A stretch of DNA of 64,000 bases from Streptomyces poonensis (GCF_014650915.1 NZ_BMVW01000027.1:1-64000), one strand, 5' to 3'. Counted from the stretch's first letter, positions 49,854 to 58,029 are shown. The notes: generated by a model from the letters alone, not told the origin. Translations and numbers: made by a program.

Positions 49854-51032
49854 ATGCCCAAGACGGCTTACGTCCGCACGAAACCCCATCTCAACATCGG
49901 CACGATGGGCCACGTCGACCACGGCAAGACCACCCTGACCGCCGCCATCACCAAGGTCCTCGCCGAGCGCGGTTCCGGCGACGGCACCCGTTACGTCCCG
50001 TTCGACCGTATCGACAAGGCGCCGGAGGAGGCCGCGCGCGGCATCACCATCAACATCGCGCACGTCGAGTACGAGACCGACACCCGGCACTACGCGCACG
50101 TCGACATGCCGGGTCACGCCGACTACGTCAAGAACATGGTCACCGGGGCCGCGCAGCTCGACGGGGCGATCCTTGTCGTCTCCGCGGTCGACGGGATCAT
50201 GCCGCAGACCGCCGAACACGTGCTGCTCGCCCGGCAGGTGGGCGTCGACCACATCGTCGTCGCCCTCAACAAGGCCGACGCGGGCGACGAGGAACTGACG
50301 GACCTGGTCGAGCTGGAGGTCCGCGAACTGCTCACCGCGCACGGCTACGGCGGCGACTCCGTACCGGTCGTACGGGTCTCCGGGCTGAAGGCCCTGGAGG
50401 GCGACCCGCGCTGGACGGCGGCCGTCGAGGCGCTGCTCGACGCGGTGGACACGTATGTGCCCATGCCGGAGCGGTACCTGGACGCGCCGTTCCTGCTGCC
50501 GGTCGAGAACGTGCTCACCATCACCGGCCGCGGCACGGTCGTCACCGGCGCCGTCGAGCGGGGCACAATCCGCGTGGGCGACCGCGTGGAGGTGCTCGGC
50601 GCGGAGCTGGAGACCGTGGTCACCGGCCTGGAGACGTTCGGCAAGCCCATGGAGGAGGCACAGGCCGGCGACAACGTGGCGCTGCTGCTGCGCGGCGTCC
50701 CGCGCGACGCCGTACGGCGCGGGCACATCGTCGCCGCGCCCGGCAGCGTCACGCCCAGCCGCCGGTTCACGGCGCAGGTGTACGTCCTCTCGGCGCGGGA
50801 GGGCGGCCGTACGACCCCGGTGTCGACCGGCTACCGGCCGCAGTTCTACATCCGCACCGCGGACGTGGTCGGCGACATCGACCTCGGCGGGGCGGCGGTC
50901 GCCCGGCCCGGCGACACCGTCACGATGACGGTCGAGCTGGGCCGGGACGTGCCGCTCGAGGCCGGTCTCGGCTTCGCGATCCGCGAGGGCGGCCGCACGG
51001 TCGGCGCGGGGACGGTGACCTCGGTCGGCTGA
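49854..51032 (+). CDS. tuf3: Elongation factor Tu, divergent second copy (Tuf3 type)
   Basis: The 392-residue protein delivers aminoacyl-tRNA to the ribosome. GTPase motifs are intact: GHVDHGKT (19-26), RGITIN, DMPGH (84-88) and NKAD (139-142). It differs from housekeeping EF-Tu: the conserved Cys of DCPGH is Met85, NKCD has Ala141, KEH is AEH (120-122), the FF in domain 3 TPFF is VS (TPVSTGYRPQFY), and it lacks the C-terminal Lys. From my knowledge, Streptomyces tuf3 is induced in the stringent response rather than expressed in the str operon. It has no neighbouring ribosomal genes here. Confidence 0.93.
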   Translation: MPKTAYVRTKPHLNIGTMGHVDHGKTTLTAAITKVLAERGSGDGTRYVPFDRIDKAPEEAARGITINIAHVEYETDTRHYAHVDMPGHADYVKNMVTGAAQLDGAILVVSAVDGIMPQTAEHVLLARQVGVDHIVVALNKADAGDEELTDLVELEVRELLTAHGYGGDSVPVVRVSGLKALEGDPRWTAAVEALLDAVDTYVPMPERYLDAPFLLPVENVLTITGRGTVVTGAVERGTIRVGDRVEVLGAELETVVTGLETFGKPMEEAQAGDNVALLLRGVPRDAVRRGHIVAAPGSVTPSRRFTAQVYVLSAREGGRTTPVSTGYRPQFYIRTADVVGDIDLGGAAVARPGDTVTMTVELGRDVPLEAGLGFAIREGGRTVGAGTVTSVG

Positions 51033-51050
51033 GCGGTGTCACCCATGGCG

Positions 51051-51104
51051 CTGGTGACACCGGTGTCGCTGGTGACACCAGTGGTACGGGTGACACCGGT
51101 GGTA
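51051..51104 (+). repeat. 18-bp tandem repeat after tuf3
   Basis: CTGGTGACACCGGTGTCG (51051-51068), CTGGTGACACCAGTGGTA (51069-51086) and CGGGTGACACCGGTGGTA (51087-51104) share the core GGTGACACC. A weaker relative (GACGGTGACCTCGGTCGG) lies inside the last codons of tuf3. Confidence 0.85.
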
Positions 51105-51105
51105 A

Positions 51106-51145
51106 GGGTGCCCGTTCCGTCCGCTTCCGGACGGGACGGGCACCC
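51106..51145 (+). terminator. 17-bp hairpin terminator after tuf3
   Basis: GGGTGCCCGTTCCGTCC (51106-51122) pairs with 51129-51145 over 17 bp with one G-U pair and a 6-nt loop. It follows the tandem repeat directly. Confidence 0.8.
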
Positions 51146-51157
51146 CCGTCCCGGCGG

Positions 51158-51163
51158 CACAAT
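51158..51163 (+). promoter_or_regulatory. Possible leaderless -10 box of the methyltransferase-like gene
   Basis: CACAAT is followed by GGGTCGC (7 nt) and GTG at 51171. No ribosome site is seen. Confidence 0.45.
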
Positions 51164-51170
51164 GGGTCGC

Positions 51171-52016
51171 GTGAACGAGCCCATACCCGTCACCCGGGTC
51201 ACCGACCACGGGACCGCCAAGCTCATGCCGGACGTCGACCGGGAGCGCGCCTGGCTGCTGACGGTCGACGGGGCACCGCAGTCGTACGTCGATCTCGACG
51301 AGCCGACCCATCTGGAGTTCGAGTACGCGCGGCGGCTCGGGCACGCGCTGGACACGGTGGCCGAACCGGGACGGCCGCTCGACGTGCTGCACCTCGGCGG
51401 GGGCGCGCTCACCCTGCCGCGGTACGTCGCCGCGACCCGGCCGGGCTCGCGCCAGGACGTCGTCGAGGCCGACCGGGGGCTGCTGGACCTGGTCACCGAG
51501 CACCTGCCCCTGCCCGGTGACGCGCGGATCGCGCTGCACGGCGCCGACGCCCGGGAGTGGCTCGAAGCGGCACCGGCCGGCTCCGCCGACATCCTGATCG
51601 CGGACGTCTTCGGCGGCTCCCGCGTCCCGGCGCACCTGACGACGGTGGCGTACGCGCGCGCGGCCGCCCGCGTGCTGCGCGGCGACGGGGTCTACCTGGC
51701 CAATCTCGCGGACGCCGCGCCCTTCGCCTTCCTGCGCTCCCAGCTGGCCACGCTGGCCACGGTCTTCGCCGAACTCGCGCTCGTCGCCGAGCCGGCCGTC
51801 CTGCGCGGCCGGCGCTTCGGCAACGCCGTGCTCCTCGCCGCCCACCACCCGCTCGACATCGCCCCGCTCGCCCGCCGCACCGCCGCCGACGCCTTCCCGG
51901 CCCGCGTCGAGCACGGCGGGGCGCTGCGCGACTTCATCGGAGCCGCCGTACCCGTGCGCGACGAGGACGCCGTACCGTCGCCCGAGCCGCCCGACGGGGC
52001 CTTCGGCATCGGCTGA
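51171..52016 (+). CDS. Spermidine synthase-like / SAM-dependent methyltransferase-fold protein
   Basis: The 281-residue protein has a Rossmann methyltransferase fold: LDVLHLGGGALTLPRYVAAT (cofactor loop), VVEADRGLLDLV, GDARIALHGADAREWLE and DILIADVFGGSRVP. It belongs to the spermidine/spermine-synthase-like group but lacks clear polyamine-binding residues, so the substrate is unknown. Streptomyces annotations often call it fused-MFS/spermidine synthase; there are no membrane segments here. GTG 51171 or ATG 51162. Confidence 0.82.
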   Translation: MNEPIPVTRVTDHGTAKLMPDVDRERAWLLTVDGAPQSYVDLDEPTHLEFEYARRLGHALDTVAEPGRPLDVLHLGGGALTLPRYVAATRPGSRQDVVEADRGLLDLVTEHLPLPGDARIALHGADAREWLEAAPAGSADILIADVFGGSRVPAHLTTVAYARAAARVLRGDGVYLANLADAAPFAFLRSQLATLATVFAELALVAEPAVLRGRRFGNAVLLAAHHPLDIAPLARRTAADAFPARVEHGGALRDFIGAAVPVRDEDAVPSPEPPDGAFGIG

Positions 52017-52159
52017 GGGCCGGCCCGGCCGGAGGGACGCGGGGCGTCCCCTCCCCGCGTCCCCGTCGGCCGGGGCCCGAATCAGCTCAAAGACGGCTGC
52101 CGGTCCACCGGGCCCGCGTGCCAGGCTGACAGGACCTGTCCCGGAAGGCTCGGTCAGTC

Positions 52160-53776
52160 ATGTCATTACGGCCCTTCCCCGGTTGTCGTCCCGCGCGCCG
52201 GCGCCCGTGGGTCCGTGTTCTCGCAGCGGCCGTCGCCATGGTCGTGGCGCTCCTGGTGGCCGGCTGTTCCGGCGGGGGCGAGAGAGGGAGCGACGACGAC
52301 ACCTTCGTGTACCTGTCCAGCAGGGGGCTGGTGACCGAGTGGGACCCGGCGCGCTCGTACTCCGACGAAGTCGTGGCGCTGGCGAACATGTACGAGACCC
52401 TCACCCGGTACAACGCCGGGACCGGGAAGACAGAGGGTGTGCTCGCGACCCGCTGGACCACGTCCGAGGACCGCCGGACCTGGACCTTCACCCTGCGGGA
52501 CAACGTGCGCTTCCACTCCGGACGCCCGCTGACCGCCGACGCGGTGAAGGCGGCGATCGACCGCACGATGAGGCTGAAGGCCAGCGCCTCCTACGTGTGG
52601 GACCCGGTGGAGAAGATCACCCCGGTCGGGAAGCGGCAGGTCCGCTTCGAGCTGTCCCGCCCGGCGCCGCTGGACATCATCGCCTCCGCCACCTACGCGG
52701 CCTGGATCTATGAGATCCCCGACGACGCCGACGACGCGAAGGACTACCGGGCCACCGCCCGCGGCACCGGGCCGTACACGGTCGCCTCGTGGAACCCGGG
52801 CAGCGAGAACGAACTGGAGCTGACCGCCTTCGAGGACTACTGGGGCGGGTGGCGCGGCAACCGCTACACGAAGGTGGTCTTCCAGGCGGTGCCGCAGTCG
52901 TCCACGTCGGCGCAGCTCATGAGCTCGGGCGAGGGAACCTTCGCCGGCGGGCTGCCGCCGCAGCTCGTGGACACGCTGCGCGGCCGGCCGAACCTGACCG
53001 TGTACGAACGGCCCTCGTGGCAGACCCTGATCGGCCTGATGAACACCCAGAAGAAGCCGCTGGACGACATCCGGGTGCGCCAGGCGGTCGCGAACGCGCT
53101 CGACTACCAGGAACTGATCAAGGCGAGCAGGGGTGCCCTCGTCGCCTCCGACGGCGTCATCCCCGAGGGCATGTTCGGACACACCACCACGCTGGACCTG
53201 CCGGGTGACCAGGACCTCGCCCGGAAGCTGCTGAAGGAGGCCGGGTACGGCCCGGGCAGCGGCCGGACCATCGAGCTGGAGATGACCTATCCCGCGGGCG
53301 AGGACACCATCCGCACCCTCGGCGACCTGATGAAGGCTCAGCTCCGCCCGTTCGGCATCGACCTGAAGGTCCAGGGGCTGGCCTGGTCGTCGGCGCAGTG
53401 GCCGCGCGCCAAGAGCAAGGACCCGGACAAGCGCCAGGACATCTTCGTCATGTGGTGGTGGCCGGACGACCCCGAGCCGCTGTCGTACTTCCGCAACGTG
53501 TTCCGGACCGAGGAGGAGATCTCCTACAACCTCGCCTACTACTCCAACCCCGAGCTCGACCGGCTCATCGACCAAGTCAGCGCGCTCACGGCGACGGACC
53601 CGGACGAAGCCGTGCGGACCTACCGCACGATGCAGGAGATCATCATCAGGGACGCGGTGCAGCTCTTCCTCGGCACCAACATCTATCAGCGGGTGCTGGA
53701 CAGCGACGTCAAGGGTTACGTGGACAACCCGGCGTACGCGAACGTCGTGTTCGTCCACGACCTCACCCACCAGTAG
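52160..53776 (+). CDS. Oligopeptide ABC transporter substrate-binding lipoprotein (TTA codon at position 3)
   Basis: The 538-residue family-5 binding protein has a basic leader and signal peptide ending in LLVAGC (C36), then DPARSYSDEVVALANMYETL, FTLRDNVRFHSGRPLTADAV and TARGTGPYTVASWNPGSENE. It captures peptides for the permease/ATPase genes that follow. The third codon is TTA (52166-52168), read in Streptomyces only by bldA tRNA, so production may depend on development. No alternative start would remove it without truncating the signal. It has no clear ribosome site. Confidence 0.92.
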   Translation: MSLRPFPGCRPARRRPWVRVLAAAVAMVVALLVAGCSGGGERGSDDDTFVYLSSRGLVTEWDPARSYSDEVVALANMYETLTRYNAGTGKTEGVLATRWTTSEDRRTWTFTLRDNVRFHSGRPLTADAVKAAIDRTMRLKASASYVWDPVEKITPVGKRQVRFELSRPAPLDIIASATYAAWIYEIPDDADDAKDYRATARGTGPYTVASWNPGSENELELTAFEDYWGGWRGNRYTKVVFQAVPQSSTSAQLMSSGEGTFAGGLPPQLVDTLRGRPNLTVYERPSWQTLIGLMNTQKKPLDDIRVRQAVANALDYQELIKASRGALVASDGVIPEGMFGHTTTLDLPGDQDLARKLLKEAGYGPGSGRTIELEMTYPAGEDTIRTLGDLMKAQLRPFGIDLKVQGLAWSSAQWPRAKSKDPDKRQDIFVMWWWPDDPEPLSYFRNVFRTEEEISYNLAYYSNPELDRLIDQVSALTATDPDEAVRTYRTMQEIIIRDAVQLFLGTNIYQRVLDSDVKGYVDNPAYANVVFVHDLTHQ

Positions 53777-53802
53777 CCGCCTGCACCAGCCCGGGGGTGG
53801 AC

Positions 53803-54852
53803 ATGAAGCGTGCCCGGAACGGCCGCGGCCTGCCGGTGATCCGTTACGCGGCCCGCCGTACGGTGCTCTCGGCCCTGGTAGCCCTCGGGGTGGTGGTGCT
53901 GACGTACCTGATCGCCCGGGTGGTGCCCAGCGACCCGGCCGGGGTCTGGGCCGGACCGCGGGCCTCGGCCGCGGAACGGGCGCGCATCCGCGCCGAACTG
54001 GGGCTGGACCGCCCGGTCGCCGAGCAGATCGTCTCGTACGTGGCCGGGGTGCTGCGCGGCGACTGGGGCCTGTCGGTCCTCACCCACCGTCCCGTCCTCA
54101 CCGATCTGCTCACGCTGCTGCCCAACTCCCTCCAAGTGGTGCTCGCCGGACTGGTCATCGGGCTGGCGGTGGGCCTCCCCGCGGGACTGGCGGCCGTACG
54201 GTGGCACGGCAGGACCCCCGACAGGCTGGTGCGGTCCGGCGCGCTGCTGAGCGCCGCGATCCCGACGTTCTGGCTGGCACTCCTCCTGCAGACGCTCCTC
54301 GCGAGCCGGCTCGGCCTGCTGCCGATCGCCGGCAGCCACGACCGGGCGGTGCTCGCCGCGCACCCGGTGACCACCGTCACCGGCCTGCCCCTGCTCGACG
54401 CCGTCCTCACCGGCAACGGCGCGGCCGCCGCCGACCTCTTCGACCACCTGCTCCTGCCGGCCCTCGTCGTGGCCTCCTACCCGGCGGCCGTCGTCGCCCG
54501 CATGGTGCGGGCGAGCCTCCTGGACGCGGCCGGCGAACCGCACATCCAGATGGTGCGCTCCCTCGGCTTCCCCGAACGGACCGTCCTCGGCCGCTTCGCC
54601 CTGCGGCTCGCCTGGAACCCGGTCCTGCAGCTCCTCGCGCTGATCTTCGGGTACTCGCTGGTCAACACCTTCCTCGTGGAGTCGGTGTTCGACTATCCGG
54701 GGCTCGGCCGGTACGCGGCCGACGCGGTGCAGTCCCTCGACACACCGGCCGTCGTCGGCGTGACGCTCCTCGTCGCCCTGCTGTACCTCGCCGCGAACCT
54801 GGCCGTCGACCTGGCCCAGGCGGCCCTCGACCCGCGCATCACCCTGCGGTGA
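53803..54852 (+). CDS. Oligopeptide ABC transporter permease (DppB/OppB type)
   Basis: The 349-residue protein has six membrane helices, the N-terminal family motif (RYAARRTVLSALVALGVVVL, IARVVPSDPA) and the ATPase-coupling EAA-like loop (EPHIQMVRSLGFPERTVLGR), followed by a hydrophobic end. It pairs with the next permease. It starts 27 nt after the binding protein, with a GGGGG run before ATG 53803. Its stop codon is the first element of a 14-bp array. Confidence 0.92.
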   Translation: MKRARNGRGLPVIRYAARRTVLSALVALGVVVLTYLIARVVPSDPAGVWAGPRASAAERARIRAELGLDRPVAEQIVSYVAGVLRGDWGLSVLTHRPVLTDLLTLLPNSLQVVLAGLVIGLAVGLPAGLAAVRWHGRTPDRLVRSGALLSAAIPTFWLALLLQTLLASRLGLLPIAGSHDRAVLAAHPVTTVTGLPLLDAVLTGNGAAAADLFDHLLLPALVVASYPAAVVARMVRASLLDAAGEPHIQMVRSLGFPERTVLGRFALRLAWNPVLQLLALIFGYSLVNTFLVESVFDYPGLGRYAADAVQSLDTPAVVGVTLLVALLYLAANLAVDLAQAALDPRITLR

Positions 54853-54917
54853 GGGGACGGCGGTGAGGACATGGCGGTGAGGACATGGCGGTGAGGACAT
54901 GGCGGTGAGGGGATGGC
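54848..54917 (+). repeat. 14-bp tandem array joining permease stop and start codons, creating mini-ORFs
   Basis: Five units of GGTGAGGACATGGC type lie at 54848, 54862, 54876, 54890 and 54904. The first (GGTGAGGGGACGGC) holds the TGA stop of permease 1; the last (GGTGAGGGGATGGC) holds the ATG start of permease 2. The ATGs at 54871, 54885 and 54899 open 7-codon ORFs reading MAVRTWR, MAVRTWR and MAVRGWR, each ending in TGA. Confidence 0.97.
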
Positions 54918-55764
54918 GATGACACGCGGCACCGGAAGCGGCCGCACGGCACTGGTCCTCGTCACCGCCGGCGTCGCGCTCGTCGTGCTCGTCGCCCTGC
55001 TCGCGCCGCTGCTGGCCCCGTATCCGGCGGACGCGACCGGCGGCACCGAGACCGGCCGGATCCTGCGCCCGCCCTCCGCGGCCCACTGGTTCGGCACCGA
55101 CGAACTGGGCCGCGACGTGTTCTCCCGGGTGCTGTACGGAGCGCGCGTCGGCCCGGTCGTCGCGGCGGCCGTGGTGACGGTCTCGCTGCTCGTGGGCACC
55201 GCGGCGGGGCTGGTGGCCGGCTATTTCGGCGGCTGGATCGACGAGGCGCTCATGCGCCTGACCGACGTCTTCCTGGCCGTGCCCGCCCTGCTGCTGGCCC
55301 TGGTCCTGGCCACGGTGCTGACGCCCGGCCCGGTGGGGCTGACCGTCGCGCTCACCGTGACCTGGTGGCCGTGGTACGCCCGGCTGGTGCGCGGCGAGGC
55401 CGCGTCGGTCGCCGGCCGCCCGTACACCGAGGCGTGCCGGGCCCTCGGTCTCGGCCACCGGCGCACCCTGCTCCGCCACGTCCTGCCCAACGCCTCGACC
55501 CCCCTGCTGGTCCAGGCGTCGACCGATGTCGGCGGGGTGCTGCTCGTCACCTCCGCACTGTCCTTCCTCGGCCTCGGCCCGCAGCCGCCCACCCCCGACT
55601 GGGGCCTGATGGTGGAGCAGTCGCAGAACTACTTCACCACCCAATGGTGGATCGGCACCTTCCCCGGACTGGCCATCATGCTGGTCGCGGCCCTCTTCTT
55701 CCTGCTCGGGGACGTGCTCCGGGACCGCCTCGACCCGCGGCACACCCCACGGATCCGGCCGTGA
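54913..55764 (+). CDS. Oligopeptide ABC transporter permease (DppC/OppC type)
   Basis: The 283-residue protein has six membrane helices; N-terminal HWFGTDELGRDVFSRVLYGA is characteristic of the OppC/DppC group. The coupling loop is YTEACRALGLGHRRTLLRHV, and SFLGLGPQPPTPDWGLMV is near the end. ATG 54913 (or 54919) lies in the last unit of the 14-bp array. The stop overlaps the next gene by 4 nt (GTGA). Confidence 0.93.
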   Translation: MAMTRGTGSGRTALVLVTAGVALVVLVALLAPLLAPYPADATGGTETGRILRPPSAAHWFGTDELGRDVFSRVLYGARVGPVVAAAVVTVSLLVGTAAGLVAGYFGGWIDEALMRLTDVFLAVPALLLALVLATVLTPGPVGLTVALTVTWWPWYARLVRGEAASVAGRPYTEACRALGLGHRRTLLRHVLPNASTPLLVQASTDVGGVLLVTSALSFLGLGPQPPTPDWGLMVEQSQNYFTTQWWIGTFPGLAIMLVAALFFLLGDVLRDRLDPRHTPRIRP

Positions 55765-56714
55765 CCGCCGCACCCCTGCTGGAACTGCGCGACGTACGGG
55801 TCTCGTTCGGCCCCGAGCAGGCTGAGCCCGTGCTGCACATCGACCGACTGGTGTTGCGCCGGGGCGAGTTCCTGGGCGTCGCGGGGCAGAGCGGGGCGGG
55901 CAAGACGACGACCGGGCTGACGGTGCTGGGACTGACCCGCCACGCGGGCGCCCGGGTGACCGGCAGCATCCGGCTGGCCGGCGAGGAACTGGTCGGGATG
56001 CCGGAACGGCGGCTGCGCCGGCTGCGCGGTTCCGTCATGGCGCTGATCCCGCAGAACCCGGCCGCCGCCTTCAGCCCGGTGCTGTCGGTCGGTACGACCG
56101 TGCTGCGCGCGCTGCGGCTGCACGGCTGCACGCGCGCGGAGGCACGGCAGCGGGCCGCCGCCGGGATGGAGCGGGCCGGACTGCCCGCCGCGTACCTGAC
56201 CCGCTTCCCGCACCAGCTCTCCGGCGGCCAGCTCCAGCGGACGGCGATCGCGCTGGCGTCGGCCCTCGGGGTACGGCTGCTCGTCGCCGACGAGCCCACC
56301 AGCTCGCTGGATGTGACGGCGCAGGCGCAGATCTGCGCGCTGCTGGCGGAGCTGCGCGCCGAGCACGGTACGGGCGTGCTGTTCATCAGCCACGATCTGG
56401 CCCTCCTGGCCGGGCTGTGCGACCGGATCGCGGTACTGCACCGCGGGCGGGTGGCCGAGGACCGCCCCGCCGCGGACCTGGTCGCCGCACCCCGGGCGGA
56501 CTGCACCCGGCGGCTGCTGGCCGCGGTGCCCGGGGCGGCGGAGGCAGGGACGGGAGTGAGGGCGGAAGCGGGGACGGGAACGAGGGCGCGAGACGAGGGG
56601 GGCAGGCCGGGGGACGGGAACGGTGATCGGTGCGGGGGTGGTGGCAGGTGCGCAGGTGGTGACAGGTGTGCAGGGGGCAGGTGCGCCCACGGAGAAGGGA
56701 CGGCCGATGCTTGA
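55761..56714 (+). CDS. Oligopeptide ABC transporter ATPase (DppD type) with Cys/Gly-rich tail
   Basis: The 317-residue ATPase has Walker A GQSGAGKTTTG, Q-loop LIPQNPAAAFSP, signature LSGGQLQRTAIA, Walker B LLVADEPTSSLD and switch H in FISHD. It powers import with the next ATPase. After ~265 residues comes a low-complexity tail with repeats (GTGVRAEAGTGTRARDEG, CGGGGRCAGGDRCAGGRC), with four cysteines. Its end overlaps the next gene's ATG by 8 nt. Confidence 0.93.
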   Translation: MTAAPLLELRDVRVSFGPEQAEPVLHIDRLVLRRGEFLGVAGQSGAGKTTTGLTVLGLTRHAGARVTGSIRLAGEELVGMPERRLRRLRGSVMALIPQNPAAAFSPVLSVGTTVLRALRLHGCTRAEARQRAAAGMERAGLPAAYLTRFPHQLSGGQLQRTAIALASALGVRLLVADEPTSSLDVTAQAQICALLAELRAEHGTGVLFISHDLALLAGLCDRIAVLHRGRVAEDRPAADLVAAPRADCTRRLLAAVPGAAEAGTGVRAEAGTGTRARDEGGRPGDGNGDRCGGGGRCAGGDRCAGGRCAHGEGTADA

Positions 56715-57453
56715 AGCCCGCGACCTGACCGTGCGGTACGGCGGCACGGCGGTACTCGACCGGGTGAGCCTGACGCTGCCCGAGGGGCCGTACGGCCTGG
56801 GCCTGATCGGCGAGAGCGGCTCGGGCAAGACGACGCTGGCCCGTTGCCTGCTGGGACTGCTGCCGCCGACGCGCGGCACGGTTCTCTTCGACGGCGCCGA
56901 CATCGGCCGGATGCGGCGGCAGCGTCCCTTCCGGCGCGCCGTCCAGATCGTCGTCCAGGACACCGAGGGCGCCCTCGACCCGCGGATGCGGGTGGGCACG
57001 GCGATCGCCGAGGTGCTGCGCGCCCACCGGATGGTGCCGCGCGGCACCGAGCGTGAACGCGTCGTGGGACTGCTGGCCGACGTGGGACTCTCCGCCGAGC
57101 ACGCCACGCGCTACCCGCACCAGCTCTCCGGCGGGCAGCGCCAGCGCGTGGCGATCGCCCGTGCCCTCGCGGTACGGCCGCGTTTCCTGGTCCTGGACGA
57201 GCCGACCAGCGCGCTGGACACGACCGTGCAGGCCCGGATCCTCCGGCTGCTCGGCGGACTGCGCGCCGAGCACCGGCTCTCCTGTCTGCTGGTCTCGCAC
57301 GACCTCCTGGTCGTGGAGCAGTTCTGCCGGCACGTGGCCGTCCTGCGGCACGGCCGGATCGTGGAGGAGGGGCTCCTGGCCGACGTGCTCCGCAACCCCC
57401 GGCACCCCGCCACCCGGCGGCTGCGCGACGCGGTACCGCGCCTGCCGTCGTGA
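56707..57453 (+). CDS. Oligopeptide ABC transporter ATPase (DppF type)
   Basis: The 248-residue ATPase has Walker A GESGSGKTTLARCLLG, VQDTEGALDPRMRVG, signature QLSGGQRQRVAIARALA, Walker B FLVLDEPTSALD and the switch H (LLVSHD). It is the last gene of the importer operon. ATG 56707 overlaps the previous gene and has GAAGGGA upstream; a longer frame to 56623 runs through the previous gene's repeat tail. Confidence 0.93.
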   Translation: MLEARDLTVRYGGTAVLDRVSLTLPEGPYGLGLIGESGSGKTTLARCLLGLLPPTRGTVLFDGADIGRMRRQRPFRRAVQIVVQDTEGALDPRMRVGTAIAEVLRAHRMVPRGTERERVVGLLADVGLSAEHATRYPHQLSGGQRQRVAIARALAVRPRFLVLDEPTSALDTTVQARILRLLGGLRAEHRLSCLLVSHDLLVVEQFCRHVAVLRHGRIVEEGLLADVLRNPRHPATRRLRDAVPRLPS

Positions 57454-57492
57454 TGATCCCGCGGGGCCTGGCCAACGATGGCTACTCACGGG

Positions 57493-57498
57493 TAACCT
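57493..57498 (+). promoter_or_regulatory. Possible leaderless -10 box of the thioesterase gene
   Basis: TAACCT lies 8 nt before ATG 57507. The sequence between (CCCGCCTC) is not a ribosome site. Confidence 0.5.
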
Positions 57499-57506
57499 CC
57501 CGCCTC

Positions 57507-57959
57507 ATGAGCGCAGACCAGATGTCGATCGGCGAGATGCTCGCCGCCACGGTGCCCATGGCCAGGACGCTGAACCTGGAGTTCTCGGAGACCACGCCGG
57601 AGAAGGCCGTGGTGACGCTGCCGGACCAGAGCGCCTACCACAACCACGTCGGCGGCCCGCACGCCGGCGCCATGTTCACGCTCGGGGAGTCGGCCAGCGG
57701 GGCCATCGTGCTCGCCGCGTTCGGGGAGCAGCTCTCGCGGGCCGTACCGCTCGCGGTCAGCGCCGAGATCGCGTACCGGAAGCTGGCGATGGGGCCCGTC
57801 ACGGCGACCGCGACGCTCGGCCGCCCCGTCGCCGAGGTCGTCGCCGAGCTCGATGCAGGGCAGCGCCCGGAGTTCCCCGTCTCCATCGCCATCCGGCGCG
57901 GCGATGGTGCCGTGACCGGGGAGATGACGGTCGTCTGGACCCTGCGTCCCAACGGCTGA
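57507..57959 (+). CDS. PaaI/YiiD-like hotdog-fold thioesterase (DUF4442-like)
   Basis: The 150-residue protein has a single hotdog domain with the glycine-rich helix HNHVGGPHAGAMFTLGESAS and a C-terminal GEMTVVWTL. These enzymes hydrolyse acyl-CoA thioesters or act on related substrates. The ATG at 57507 fits a leaderless start; the longer frame from 57450 overlaps the ABC gene end. It follows the importer operon by 53 nt but probably has its own promoter. Confidence 0.84.
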   Translation: MSADQMSIGEMLAATVPMARTLNLEFSETTPEKAVVTLPDQSAYHNHVGGPHAGAMFTLGESASGAIVLAAFGEQLSRAVPLAVSAEIAYRKLAMGPVTATATLGRPVAEVVAELDAGQRPEFPVSIAIRRGDGAVTGEMTVVWTLRPNG

Positions 57960-57969
57960 GCGGGTCGCG

Positions 57970-58029
57970 GAGCCGGTCGCGGCGGCTGGGGAGCGGTCGC
58001 GGCGGCCGGGGAGCGGTCGCGGCGGTCGG
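57970..58029 (+). repeat. 20-bp tail repeat after the thioesterase gene
   Basis: GAGCGGTCGCGGCGGCCGGG-type units occur at 57970-57990, 57991-58010 and 58011-58029, beginning 10 nt after the stop codon. Confidence 0.8.

Noticed and set aside
53716..55773. 685-codon minus-strand ORF
   Set aside because: Antisense to the two ABC permeases. It is Gln/Glu/Arg/Gly-rich with no domain.
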